Below are positions 1-7,906 of a DNA stretch of 64,000 bases, piece after piece. The number at the start of each line of letters is the position of its first letter. Within the stretch, counting starts at the first letter, position 1. Source of the stretch: Saccharibacter floricola DSM 15669 (GTDB taxonomy: Bacteria; Pseudomonadota; Alphaproteobacteria; Acetobacterales; Acetobacteraceae); NCBI RefSeq assembly GCF_000378165.1, contig NZ_KB899336.1, positions 164,695 to 228,694 of the forward strand, written 5' to 3'. Both the position numbers and the translations under genes were made by a program. The notes below the pieces were generated by a model that saw only the letters and a program-made list of their open reading frames with translations, searched no databases and was not told where the DNA came from.

Positions 1-1
1 C

Positions 2-364
2 GGGGCCAATGGTTTAATTCTCACCAACACAACCCTTGCGCGCCCCAAAAGCCTCACCTCCTCTCATGCTCTTGAAACAGGCGGCCTCTCTGGTGCACCC
101 CTTAAGGCACGTTCCAGTGATGTCTTACGGCTTGTCTCTCAACTTGCCCATGGGCAACTCACCTTGATTTCCTCGGGGGGCATCACGACAGGACGTGATA
201 TTCTTGATCGCCTCAAAATGGGGGCAAGCTTGGTTCAAATCTATACAGCCTTTATTTATGAAGGCCCCGCCGCTCTTGTACGGTTGAAAAAGGAACTCCT
301 AGAAGCCATGCGTGCTGATAATATTTCCTCTCTTGCTGAGCTCACGCCCTATTCTAAGCGTTAA
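2..364 (+). CDS. pyrD: Dihydroorotate dehydrogenase (quinone), C-terminal part
   Basis: This is the last 120 residues of a gene that begins before the window; the reading frame is open from base 2. PyrD oxidises dihydroorotate to orotate in pyrimidine synthesis, and class 2 enzymes sit on the inner membrane and reduce quinone. The FMN-binding LTNTT stretch, the SGGL turn, a phosphate-binding SSGGI turn followed by GAS, and the YTAFIYEGP segment are visible in family order. It ends normally at a TAA, with about 165 bases of non-coding sequence before the next gene. Identification rests on motifs seen in the frame; class 2 rather than class 1 is inferred from the C-terminal YxxFIYEGP ending. 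Confidence 0.9.
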   Translation, partial: GANGLILTNTTLARPKSLTSSHALETGGLSGAPLKARSSDVLRLVSQLAHGQLTLISSGGITTGRDILDRLKMGASLVQIYTAFIYEGPAALVRLKKELLEAMRADNISSLAELTPYSKR

Positions 365-541
365 AGCCAACACGATACCTTAACCCGCGAGGCCGTAATA
401 TGGGGAAACATCCCGTACCCTGCGGCTTCCATCTCAGAGAAAATACCATTATTATGACGATCTGTGCGGGTTATCATTTTTGCCGAACCCGCCAGCTTCA
501 ACGCCCTTAGCCACCTTTAGCAATGGAGAATGGTACGCCTC

Positions 542-2059
542 ATGAAAACTGCTCTGGTCGGGATTATCCGCAATGAGGCAAGTGACCTTCTCGCTTGGAT
601 AGGCTGGCATGCCCTACTTGGAGTAGATACATTCGTACTCTTCGATGATGGGTCTGATGACGGCACACGCGCCCTCTTAAAGGCTGCCTCCGTGCAGCAT
701 GATATCCGTGTGTTTTTCATTAATGAACTGCACGGAACCTCATGGAAACCCCAGCAGCCTGTTTATTGGGAGCGCCAAAGAATCGTCTATATGGATGCCC
801 TTCACGCACTCAAAGAAAGTGTGGATTGGGTCGGTTTCCTTGATACAGACGAATATCTAGCCCTGCACCGGCACGATACGCTGAAAAATTTCCTTCGTAG
901 TTTTGGCCCCGATGTCGGTGCTGTCGGTATTCATTGGTGCCTTTATGGCAGTAGCGGGCACATCACCCGTCCCGACATGCCTCCCTTTTATGCCTATACA
1001 CGCCACAGCACAGAAGATAACCCCGTTAATCGGCACATTAAGACCTTTTTGCGCCCACAATGCTGGAATGGCGAGTGGGAAAATGCCTACGCTTTCCCCC
1101 TTAAAGAAGGCCGTTATGTTGATCCTGACGGGCGTGACCTGAGCTGGGGTGCTCAGGTTGGCATGACAGAAGCACTGCCTGATTGGGCCACAGCGCGTAT
1201 CATGCATTTTCGTGTGCGAAGCCTAGAGCATTTTGTCGAGCGCGCACGCCGTCGGCGTGATAGCCGCCTTACCTTGGCGGATTTTAACGAAGATGACTGC
1301 AATGACAGCCAAGATAGCCGCCATCAAGGACGCACACCTCTTGTACTTGACTGGATGCGGAAAACCGTTTTTCAGGGGGTTGGAGAGGCGCTCAATAACC
1401 TCCCATTACCAGCCTCCAGACCAGAGCAGATCTCCGTCGCACGGCCTCAGCCACCTTATAACCTTGCTGTTTCACGCCTTATACCGTGGAATAATGACAA
1501 GCTGGAGATTCACGGCTCACGTGTTTGCTCACAAGGTCTGGCTAAAAACAATACGGGCCTCTTTGTTTTACACACCGCTTCTATGCCCCATCAGGGTTTC
1601 CTCTTCGCACTTGATCTCAAGGATAATATCCTCGACTTCTCCATTTTGGCGGATAGTCGCTTAACAGGTTTTCTAGGCTACAATCTTGTTCCAACCGAAA
1701 GAGCTGATCACGTTGCTTTACAACAAATAGGGGGAATGAGCCGCCGCCACGCATACCTCACCACAGTGCCCGGCGAACCCCTCATTGCGGATCGGCCTGT
1801 TCCCCATTTATGGGAAACGTTCAGCCTTGCTCCTGCATATGCGGCCCCTGATGGACGCTCATGGAATGAGCTTTCATTCATACGGTTACTGGAAAACACT
1901 CTGCGCCATCCGGTCACTCTCGGTACCATCGCCCATATGGCCCACAAAGATCGGCTAGCCACGATCCGCCTTCTTCCGCTCCTATACAATGTTCTCTCAG
2001 AAGACGATCAAAAATATCTGGCAGCTCAGCTTGGCCCCTTTGCGCCCTTTGTCTTGTAA
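542..2059 (+). CDS. GT2/GT92-like glycosyltransferase
   Basis: This is a soluble protein of about 505 residues with an N-terminal GT-A fold. An early GIIRNEA segment is followed by FDDGSDDG near residue 35-41 and a metal-binding LDTDEYL (DxD) near residue 101. The layout matches the Glyco_tranf_2_4/GT92-like proteins of alphaproteobacterial surface glycan loci. The C-terminal 200 residues show no motif I recognise. The acceptor is unknown. Two in-frame ATGs lie at 530 and 542. A GGAG at 525-528 is too close to 530 and 13 bases from 542, so the start is uncertain; MKTALVG at 542 looks more like the family N-terminus. No catalytic partner gene is adjacent. Family assignment is good; substrate is not predictable. 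Confidence 0.75.
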   Translation: MKTALVGIIRNEASDLLAWIGWHALLGVDTFVLFDDGSDDGTRALLKAASVQHDIRVFFINELHGTSWKPQQPVYWERQRIVYMDALHALKESVDWVGFLDTDEYLALHRHDTLKNFLRSFGPDVGAVGIHWCLYGSSGHITRPDMPPFYAYTRHSTEDNPVNRHIKTFLRPQCWNGEWENAYAFPLKEGRYVDPDGRDLSWGAQVGMTEALPDWATARIMHFRVRSLEHFVERARRRRDSRLTLADFNEDDCNDSQDSRHQGRTPLVLDWMRKTVFQGVGEALNNLPLPASRPEQISVARPQPPYNLAVSRLIPWNNDKLEIHGSRVCSQGLAKNNTGLFVLHTASMPHQGFLFALDLKDNILDFSILADSRLTGFLGYNLVPTERADHVALQQIGGMSRRHAYLTTVPGEPLIADRPVPHLWETFSLAPAYAAPDGRSWNELSFIRLLENTLRHPVTLGTIAHMAHKDRLATIRLLPLLYNVLSEDDQKYLAAQLGPFAPFVL

Positions 2060-2082
2060 ACATACGCTGTCATCCACCGTAT

Positions 2083-2123
2083 AAAAAACCCCCTCTCTTC
2101 ATATGGAAGAGAGGGGTTTTTTA
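2083..2123. terminator. Bidirectional rho-independent terminator
   Basis: A near-perfect inverted repeat of a C-rich and a G-rich arm (ACCCCCTCTCTTC and GAAGAGAGGGGT) is flanked by an A-run on the left and a T-run on the right. It can terminate both the plus-strand glycosyltransferase and the convergent minus-strand sugar porter. Confidence 0.85.
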
Positions 2124-2156
2124 TGTCGGGAATAGTGAAAAGCCTTCTAAGAAGCC

Positions 2157-3596
2157 TTAACGCCCCAATTTACGAAGTTTCACACCTTTCATCAGGCGCT
2201 CTTCAATCACTGCCAGCGCCATACCCTTTGTTTCTGGAACTAATAGGATAGTCAAAATAAGGAAGAGTGCATTCAACGCCCCTACCAACCAGAATGTGCC
2301 TGCTGCCCCCAACGTTTCCATCAATGTGAGTGCACTCAAACCAACGATCATATTGGTGACCCAGTTCGTCAACGTGGACGCAGCCATACCAAAATCACGT
2401 CCGCCTATAGGCTGAATCTCAGAACACAAGACCCACATCAACGGCCCCGCCGACATCGCATGTCCTGCACAGAAAACCATCAGCACAAAAACTGCCGCCA
2501 TCTGCGCACCGCTGGAGCCCATACCAGAATGGAGCAAGCAGCCTAAAACAACCATGGCGATCGCCATCACCGTAAAACCGACATACAGGATGGGTTTACG
2601 TCCCCAACGATCGACCAGACCAACAGCCACAAAGGTGGCAAACATGTTGACCATCCCGATAATGGCCGTGCACCATACTTGGGACTGCGTATCGAACTTC
2701 GCATATTCCAAAATTTTCGGCGCATAAAACATCACAATATTGATGCCAGCAAATTGCTGCATCGCCTGCAGCATAATGCCCAAGCCGACCGAACGACGAA
2801 AATTGGAATTCGTCCGGAAGAGCTTCCAACCATCCTGCTTGGTTTCAAGTTGCAGACGAATGGCCTGAATCTCTTTCGCCGCTTCCAACGGGTCATTGCG
2901 CAGATCCAACATGATCTGCCGGGCCTCTCTGTGACGCCCCTGCATCACCAACCAACGTGGACTATAGGGAAGGAAGAGCACCCCAATCAAAAAGAGCGCC
3001 GCAGGGAAGGCCGCTACCCCGAACATCCAGCGCCAGTCACCACTATAAGAAAAATACGTATCAGATAAAAACGCGACAAAAATACCCACTGTCAGCATCA
3101 ACTGATAGGTGGAAACCATCGCTCCACGGGAATCCTCACTCGCAATTTCAGACAAATATAATGGTGCCGTAAAGGCCGATAGCCCAACAGCAACCCCCAT
3201 CACGACACGAAAGGCAATCATCGAGGGGATAGACCAGCTTAAAGCACAGCCTGCCGCTCCAACAGCGAAGACAGCAGCACCCAAGATAAGAGCGCGTTTT
3301 CGGCCCATATGATGAGACAGCCATCCCGCGCTAACAGACCCAACAGCCGCGCCGGCCATCATTGAGCTCACCACCCAAGAAAGGGCCAAGGTGGAAGCAT
3401 GAAATTGCTTACCAAAAAAAGCGAGCGCCCCTGACACCACGCCGATATCAATCCCTGACATCAGCCCAGCGAGAGCCGCAACAACACCAATGGCTAAAAT
3501 TTTAAAGCGTGTCGGATCAAAAAACGATGTTGAATCGTCTTCCATACCCTCCGCAGGTGTTACACCCTGTCCTTGACGGGCCTCTTCTTCAACCAT
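2157..3596 (-). CDS. MFS sugar porter (GalP/XylE-like proton symporter)
   Basis: This 479-residue inner-membrane permease belongs to the sugar porter subfamily of the major facilitator superfamily, which imports hexoses or pentoses with protons. Twelve hydrophobic segments are apparent. Family signatures are visible: GRKRA after TM2, a PYSPRW version of PESPRW after TM6, QQFAGIN in TM7, DRWGRKP between TM8 and TM9, and PETKG near the C-terminus. The N-terminal 30 residues are polar and acidic. It lies 88 bases downstream of a close paralogue transcribed in the same direction, indicating a tandem duplication. Substrate specificity cannot be read from the sequence. Confidence 0.88.
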   Translation of the reverse strand: MVEEEARQGQGVTPAEGMEDDSTSFFDPTRFKILAIGVVAALAGLMSGIDIGVVSGALAFFGKQFHASTLALSWVVSSMMAGAAVGSVSAGWLSHHMGRKRALILGAAVFAVGAAGCALSWSIPSMIAFRVVMGVAVGLSAFTAPLYLSEIASEDSRGAMVSTYQLMLTVGIFVAFLSDTYFSYSGDWRWMFGVAAFPAALFLIGVLFLPYSPRWLVMQGRHREARQIMLDLRNDPLEAAKEIQAIRLQLETKQDGWKLFRTNSNFRRSVGLGIMLQAMQQFAGINIVMFYAPKILEYAKFDTQSQVWCTAIIGMVNMFATFVAVGLVDRWGRKPILYVGFTVMAIAMVVLGCLLHSGMGSSGAQMAAVFVLMVFCAGHAMSAGPLMWVLCSEIQPIGGRDFGMAASTLTNWVTNMIVGLSALTLMETLGAAGTFWLVGALNALFLILTILLVPETKGMALAVIEERLMKGVKLRKLGR

Positions 3597-3684
3597 GATT
3601 TTGGTTAGACCTTTCCTCTAAACAACGGCTCGAAGGTTATTATGGAAACGCTTCTCATACGATCCGTAATAACCTTCCCCCTGC

Positions 3685-5109
3685 TTATTTCCCTAATTGA
3701 CGCAGCTTAACGCCACTCATCAGGCGTTTCTCAATTGTTTCTAACGAGACATCTTTTGTTTCTGGCACAAAGAGATAGATGAGAATAATAGCAAGAGCGT
3801 TAAAACTCGCAAATACCCAGAATGTATTAGAGCTGCCAAGCTCTTCGAGCATTGTCAAAAAGGTCGTCCCAATAAACAGGTTGCTCAACATATTGGTACC
3901 CGTCGAAATCGAAATACCAAGATTACGCCCGGCATTAGGCTGAATTTCAGAGCAAATCACCCACATCAGCGGCCCAGCCGACATCGCAAACCCACCGACG
4001 AACACAATAATGAGCGCCAACGCAGAGAGCTGAAGCGCCAAAGAACTCGGCCCGACATAGAGAATAACTGCAAGAATAGCCATGCTTAACGCCATGCTTG
4101 CATACCCCATATAAAGAATAGGTTTACGTCCCCAGCGGTCAGAATAACCAATCGCTACAAACGTCATCAGCACGTTAACGAGGCCAATCAGAGCGGTGCA
4201 CCACATTTGCGCCGTGAGATCAAAATGTGCGGCTTCTAAGATGCGCGGGGCATAATACATGATGATATTAATACCAGCGAATTGCTGCATAATTTGCAAC
4301 AACATACCAAGCCCAACAGAACGCCGAAAGTTGGAATTCCTGCGTAAAAGCTTCCAACCTTCTTGTTTTGTTTGAAGCTGTTCATCTATAGCCTCCAACT
4401 CACGTTGGGCAGAAGACGACGTATCACGCAGATTGGTCATTACTTCAAAAGCATGTTCCCAATGACCACGCATCACAAGCCAACGCGGGCTTTGTGGAAG
4501 GAACAAAAAAGCCCCTAAGAAAAGTACAGCTGGAATAGCCTCAACAATCAACATCGTCCGCCATGCTCCCGACGGAGACAGCCAACTATTGGAGAAGAAA
4601 GCCAGAAAAATCCCGATCGTTTTCAGCAACTGATAGGTAGAAACCATTGCCCCACGCTGCTCTTTACGGGCAATTTCCGACAAATATTGAGGGGTTGTAA
4701 AATCGGACAGCCCCATACCTAAACCAACCAGCACACGGCAAGCAATCATCGACGCAACAGACCAACTTGCAGCCGACCCGAAAGCACCAACAGCAAACAA
4801 AAATGCAGCAATAGTTAATGTATATTTACGCCCTAGATGGTTACAGAGCGTACCACCTGTTAGGGCCCCAATCGTTGCCCCCACCAACATGCCACCAACA
4901 ACCCACTCAAGTAAGCCTGTTGAGACATGGAATTGCGTGCCAAATGGCTTCAGCACGCCTGAAATAACACCAATGTCCAGCCCACACATGAGGCCAGCAA
5001 GTGATGCTATAAGACAAACAGCAAGCACACGGCGGCGCGCTACTTTATTAACGTGACCCTCTGCCGGTGCGTCGGGAGCAGTAACCTCCTGATCCGATAC
5101 AGTTTTCAT
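3685..5109 (-). CDS. MFS sugar porter, paralogue of the downstream gene
   Basis: This 474-residue inner-membrane permease has the same architecture as its neighbour. GRKYT follows TM2, PQSPRW follows TM6, QQFAGIN is in TM7, DRWGRKP precedes TM9 and PETKD lies near the end. The C-terminus ends in the same LMSGVKLRQLGK pattern as the paralogue (LMKGVKLRKLGR). Identity is obvious over the C-terminal tail and the cytoplasmic loop that contains RRNSNFRRSVGLG. The two genes probably arose by duplication and may be co-transcribed, since no terminator is evident between them. Whether they differ in substrate is unknown. Confidence 0.88.
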   Translation of the reverse strand: MKTVSDQEVTAPDAPAEGHVNKVARRRVLAVCLIASLAGLMCGLDIGVISGVLKPFGTQFHVSTGLLEWVVGGMLVGATIGALTGGTLCNHLGRKYTLTIAAFLFAVGAFGSAASWSVASMIACRVLVGLGMGLSDFTTPQYLSEIARKEQRGAMVSTYQLLKTIGIFLAFFSNSWLSPSGAWRTMLIVEAIPAVLFLGAFLFLPQSPRWLVMRGHWEHAFEVMTNLRDTSSSAQRELEAIDEQLQTKQEGWKLLRRNSNFRRSVGLGMLLQIMQQFAGINIIMYYAPRILEAAHFDLTAQMWCTALIGLVNVLMTFVAIGYSDRWGRKPILYMGYASMALSMAILAVILYVGPSSLALQLSALALIIVFVGGFAMSAGPLMWVICSEIQPNAGRNLGISISTGTNMLSNLFIGTTFLTMLEELGSSNTFWVFASFNALAIILIYLFVPETKDVSLETIEKRLMSGVKLRQLGK

Positions 5110-5244
5110 AAAGGGAATGCTCCTATTTTATGAGCGCTCTTTAGGCAGTTCCCTGCATTTACCACAAAAAGCACTTTTAACTAAGCTAATAGATCAGTCG
5201 CTCTTGTCATAAACAAGGCAACATCCCCCCTGTTCCAGCGCCAA

Positions 5245-6273
5245 TCACCGGATAACAGAGCGAAGCGTCCCGACCTCTCGACCACGCCAATTCAGCTGCT
5301 TCCGCGCACTCCAACGATCGAGAAACGCCTCATCTTCTCCTGAATGACAAAGGCTCTTCTGACCAAAGCGCTTCAACAACGCTGTTAATGCTAACTCCGC
5401 CGCACGCGCTCCACCATCTTCAGCCTTCACGACAATGCCCAAGCCTTCTTCTGGTAGAGCCGCGACCATAATGCCTTCAGCACCCATTTTCACAAAGGCA
5501 CGCTCACCAAAACGCTCCATAATCGCGGTATCATAACGCCCAGTGCCCGCCACCATATATGGATGCGCCGCCACAGCCCGGCGCAGACGAGCCGCCCCCT
5601 CTGCGTAGGCATCCGATAGGCCATCGCCCGTGCCAAAACGGGCCAACCCTTGGGCCAATGCTCGATAAGGCACGGCATAAGTCGGCAATGAGCATCCATC
5701 CATCCCGCGATTTTCTGCGCGATGAGGCACCCCAATCACCTGTTCTAGTGAAGCGGTCACACGTTTTTGTATCTCATGCTCCGGATCTACATAGCCTGTC
5801 GGGTCTATCCCTTGATCACACGAAAGGCAGACCATCCCTGCATGTTTCCCCGAGCAGGTATTATGCAAACAACATGGAGCTGTATGGCCTTGCGCCATCC
5901 ATTGCCCAGCTGCAGGCATATAACTCGGCCAATGAGCACCACATTCAAGCGCTGTTTCATCGCGCCCAACACGAGCTAACATAGAAGCCGCCAAACGCGT
6001 ATGGGCCTCCTCCCCTCCGTGAGACGCGCAACTTAAGGCAAGCGCATCATCACCGAGTTTCAAACGATCCGCCGCTCCGCTTGCGACCAATTCAAGCGCT
6101 AAAAAAGCTTTGACGGTAGAGCGTGGAAAAAGCAAAGACTCCGCATCACCACATGACCAGACAAGACGGCCCGCCGTATCGACGACAACGGCACGCCCAT
6201 AATGACGCGACTCAACCCGTCCTCCACGTGTTGCCTCTGCCAATAAGCCCATATCCATCTTTTTATCGGTCAT
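5245..6273 (-). CDS. Asparaginase (Asparaginase_II family)
   Basis: This protein of about 342 residues resembles the Rhizobium-type asparaginases (Pfam Asparaginase_II), which hydrolyse L-asparagine to aspartate and ammonia in the cytoplasm and are unrelated to the E. coli AnsA/AnsB fold. Family stretches are visible: FPRSTVKAF near residue 50, SCASHGGE near residue 80, CSGKHAGM near residue 145 and MDGCSLPTYA near residue 190. ATG codons also exist at 6348 and 6291. The codon at 6273 is chosen because a GGGA-type ribosome site precedes it and it overlaps the upstream zur gene by only 11 bases, which suggests translational coupling. It is the last gene of a rapZ-zur-asparaginase run. Confidence 0.85.
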   Translation of the reverse strand: MTDKKMDMGLLAEATRGGRVESRHYGRAVVVDTAGRLVWSCGDAESLLFPRSTVKAFLALELVASGAADRLKLGDDALALSCASHGGEEAHTRLAASMLARVGRDETALECGAHWPSYMPAAGQWMAQGHTAPCCLHNTCSGKHAGMVCLSCDQGIDPTGYVDPEHEIQKRVTASLEQVIGVPHRAENRGMDGCSLPTYAVPYRALAQGLARFGTGDGLSDAYAEGAARLRRAVAAHPYMVAGTGRYDTAIMERFGERAFVKMGAEGIMVAALPEEGLGIVVKAEDGGARAAELALTALLKRFGQKSLCHSGEDEAFLDRWSARKQLNWRGREVGTLRSVIR

Positions 6274-6847
6274 GATCGCTATCTTTCCCATGATGAGAGG
6301 TATCGCCGTCTGGAAGAGACACCGCACATTCCGCACAGAGTCCCTCAATTTCTACCGTTGCCGCTTCTGCTTGGAAGCCTCTTCCACGCGCAGAAGACAG
6401 CAAAACAGCCGCCACAACATCTTGCTCCAGCTCTTCCACACAACGACATTGGCGACAAATTAAGAACTGCGCACGATGCACGCCCCATGTTCCGTGCTCA
6501 CGACACCCACTCTGGCAATCCAGCGCGTGATGGCATCCTACAAAAGCACTCAGGCGCTCAATCCGATGAACCAGCCCATACTCAAGAAGGAACTCTAACG
6601 CTCGGTACACGGTGGGAGGAACCGCACGTGGCTGCAACGTGCGTAAACGCGCTAAAAGATCATACGCACCTGAAGCCTGTTTTTCAGACAATACCAAGCC
6701 TAGAACTTGCCGCCGTGTTTTCGTCAAACGCTGCCCATGCTGACGGCACCATTGCTCGGCCTCATCTAACCGCCGTATCACCGATGCGGAAAAAACGACC
6801 TCTTCCCCGCCATGATCCTGAGCAGGCTGCCCAGCCTTTTGTGCCAT
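6263..6847 (-). CDS. zur: Fur-family metal regulator, Zur-like
   Basis: This 194-residue DNA-binding repressor has the Fur fold: an N-terminal winged helix (RLTKTRRQVLGLVL, PTVYRALEFL) and a C-terminal dimerisation domain. CRQC and CAEC pairs would hold the structural zinc. The short CxxC spacing and an EIEGLCAEC ending are typical of zinc uptake regulators rather than iron-responsive Fur. ATG at 6847 is preferred over 6862, because AAGGAA sits six bases upstream of it. It starts a few bases after rapZ and overlaps the asparaginase start. A zinc regulon role is inferred from family features; no zinc transporter gene is in the window. Confidence 0.82.
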   Translation of the reverse strand: MAQKAGQPAQDHGGEEVVFSASVIRRLDEAEQWCRQHGQRLTKTRRQVLGLVLSEKQASGAYDLLARLRTLQPRAVPPTVYRALEFLLEYGLVHRIERLSAFVGCHHALDCQSGCREHGTWGVHRAQFLICRQCRCVEELEQDVVAAVLLSSARGRGFQAEAATVEIEGLCAECAVSLPDGDTSHHGKDSDHDR

Positions 6848-6868
6848 GCGTGTTTCCTTCATGCCCTT

Positions 6869-7819
6869 TTAATCACGCTGAGACGCTGTGCCTTCCTCCG
6901 GGGCCACCGCCCAACGCCATGACGCTAATCCTTGCCGCGCTAACTCACGGTGCAACACCATAATCGGCACATGCTCAGCCTCTACAGGCTTTTCTCGTTG
7001 TGCCAAATCATGTGCCAAAGCTTCCACAAGCGTCACGGAACGATGGCGCCCACCACTACAGCCAATCGCAATAGTGACGTATTTTTTCCCCTCTTCCACA
7101 AAGCGCGGAAGCACCAACGATACCAAGCCTAAAACATGATCATAAAATGGCTTATAAAAGGGGTCTTCCTTCACATAATCAGCGACCACTTTCTCCAACC
7201 CCGTACGGGGGCGAAGAGCCTCATCATAATGTGGGTTCCGCAGAAAACGAGCATCGAGCACAATATCAGCTTCTCGTGGCAAACCGGCCGGGTATGCAAA
7301 AGACATGAGAACGACGGAAAGGTCATTATCCGCATGCCCGCCAAACCGTGCCGTAATGAGTTGCCGCAATTCAGGTAAAGGAAGGTCTGACGTATCCACC
7401 ACAAGGTCTGCTTCAGAGCGCAATGGGGCGAGCAGCTTGGCTTCCTGCTCTAGCCCTGTCACGACGCTTCCACCACTGACAAGCGGATGACGCCGGCGCG
7501 TTGCCGTAAAACGACGCAGAAGAATATCATATTCAGCGGTCGCATAGAGAAGATGCACGACACTATCTGATTGCGCCCGCAACCACGAGACACGCTCCAG
7601 CACACGTTGTGCCTCAAAGCCACGGCTTCTGACATCAATGCCAATCGCGAGCCGCTTCCCTGCCCGAGAAATAAGCGCATCAAAAAGATCTAATGGCGGA
7701 TTATCAACAACCTCATACCCAAGATCTTCCAACATGCGCAGAATAGACGCCTTCCCTGCACCTGAAAGACCCGTTACGAGCAAAATATGCCGAAGAGTCT
7801 GCTCTGTCATGATAGACAT
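6869..7819 (-). CDS. rapZ: RNase adapter / nucleotide-binding protein RapZ
   Basis: This 316-residue cytoplasmic P-loop protein belongs to the RapZ/YvcJ family. In enterobacteria RapZ binds GlmZ/GlmY small RNAs and sets glucosamine-6-phosphate synthase levels. The N-terminal P-loop reads GLSGAGKAS, so the usual Ser/Thr after the lysine is Ala, with Ser one place later. VVDNPP follows. The C-terminal domain has the family GCSGGRHRSV phosphate-binding loop near residue 253. GAGG sits about six bases before the ATG at 7819. The gene lies 87 bases after chvG, where many alphaproteobacteria carry hprK; no hprK is present. It runs directly into zur with a gap of about 20 bases. Confidence 0.92.
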   Translation of the reverse strand: MSIMTEQTLRHILLVTGLSGAGKASILRMLEDLGYEVVDNPPLDLFDALISRAGKRLAIGIDVRSRGFEAQRVLERVSWLRAQSDSVVHLLYATAEYDILLRRFTATRRRHPLVSGGSVVTGLEQEAKLLAPLRSEADLVVDTSDLPLPELRQLITARFGGHADNDLSVVLMSFAYPAGLPREADIVLDARFLRNPHYDEALRPRTGLEKVVADYVKEDPFYKPFYDHVLGLVSLVLPRFVEEGKKYVTIAIGCSGGRHRSVTLVEALAHDLAQREKPVEAEHVPIMVLHRELARQGLASWRWAVAPEEGTASQRD

Positions 7820-7906
7820 CCCAGTCCTCTGCGATCATATCGCTCTGCGCACCCTGCCATCATGTCAGAAGCCCTTTCCAAGACGACATACGTGCCCGAC
7901 TGATCG

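Noticed and set aside
857..1207. Minus-strand open frame inside the first glycosyltransferase
   Set aside because: It has no ribosome site or motif and opposes a well-supported gene.
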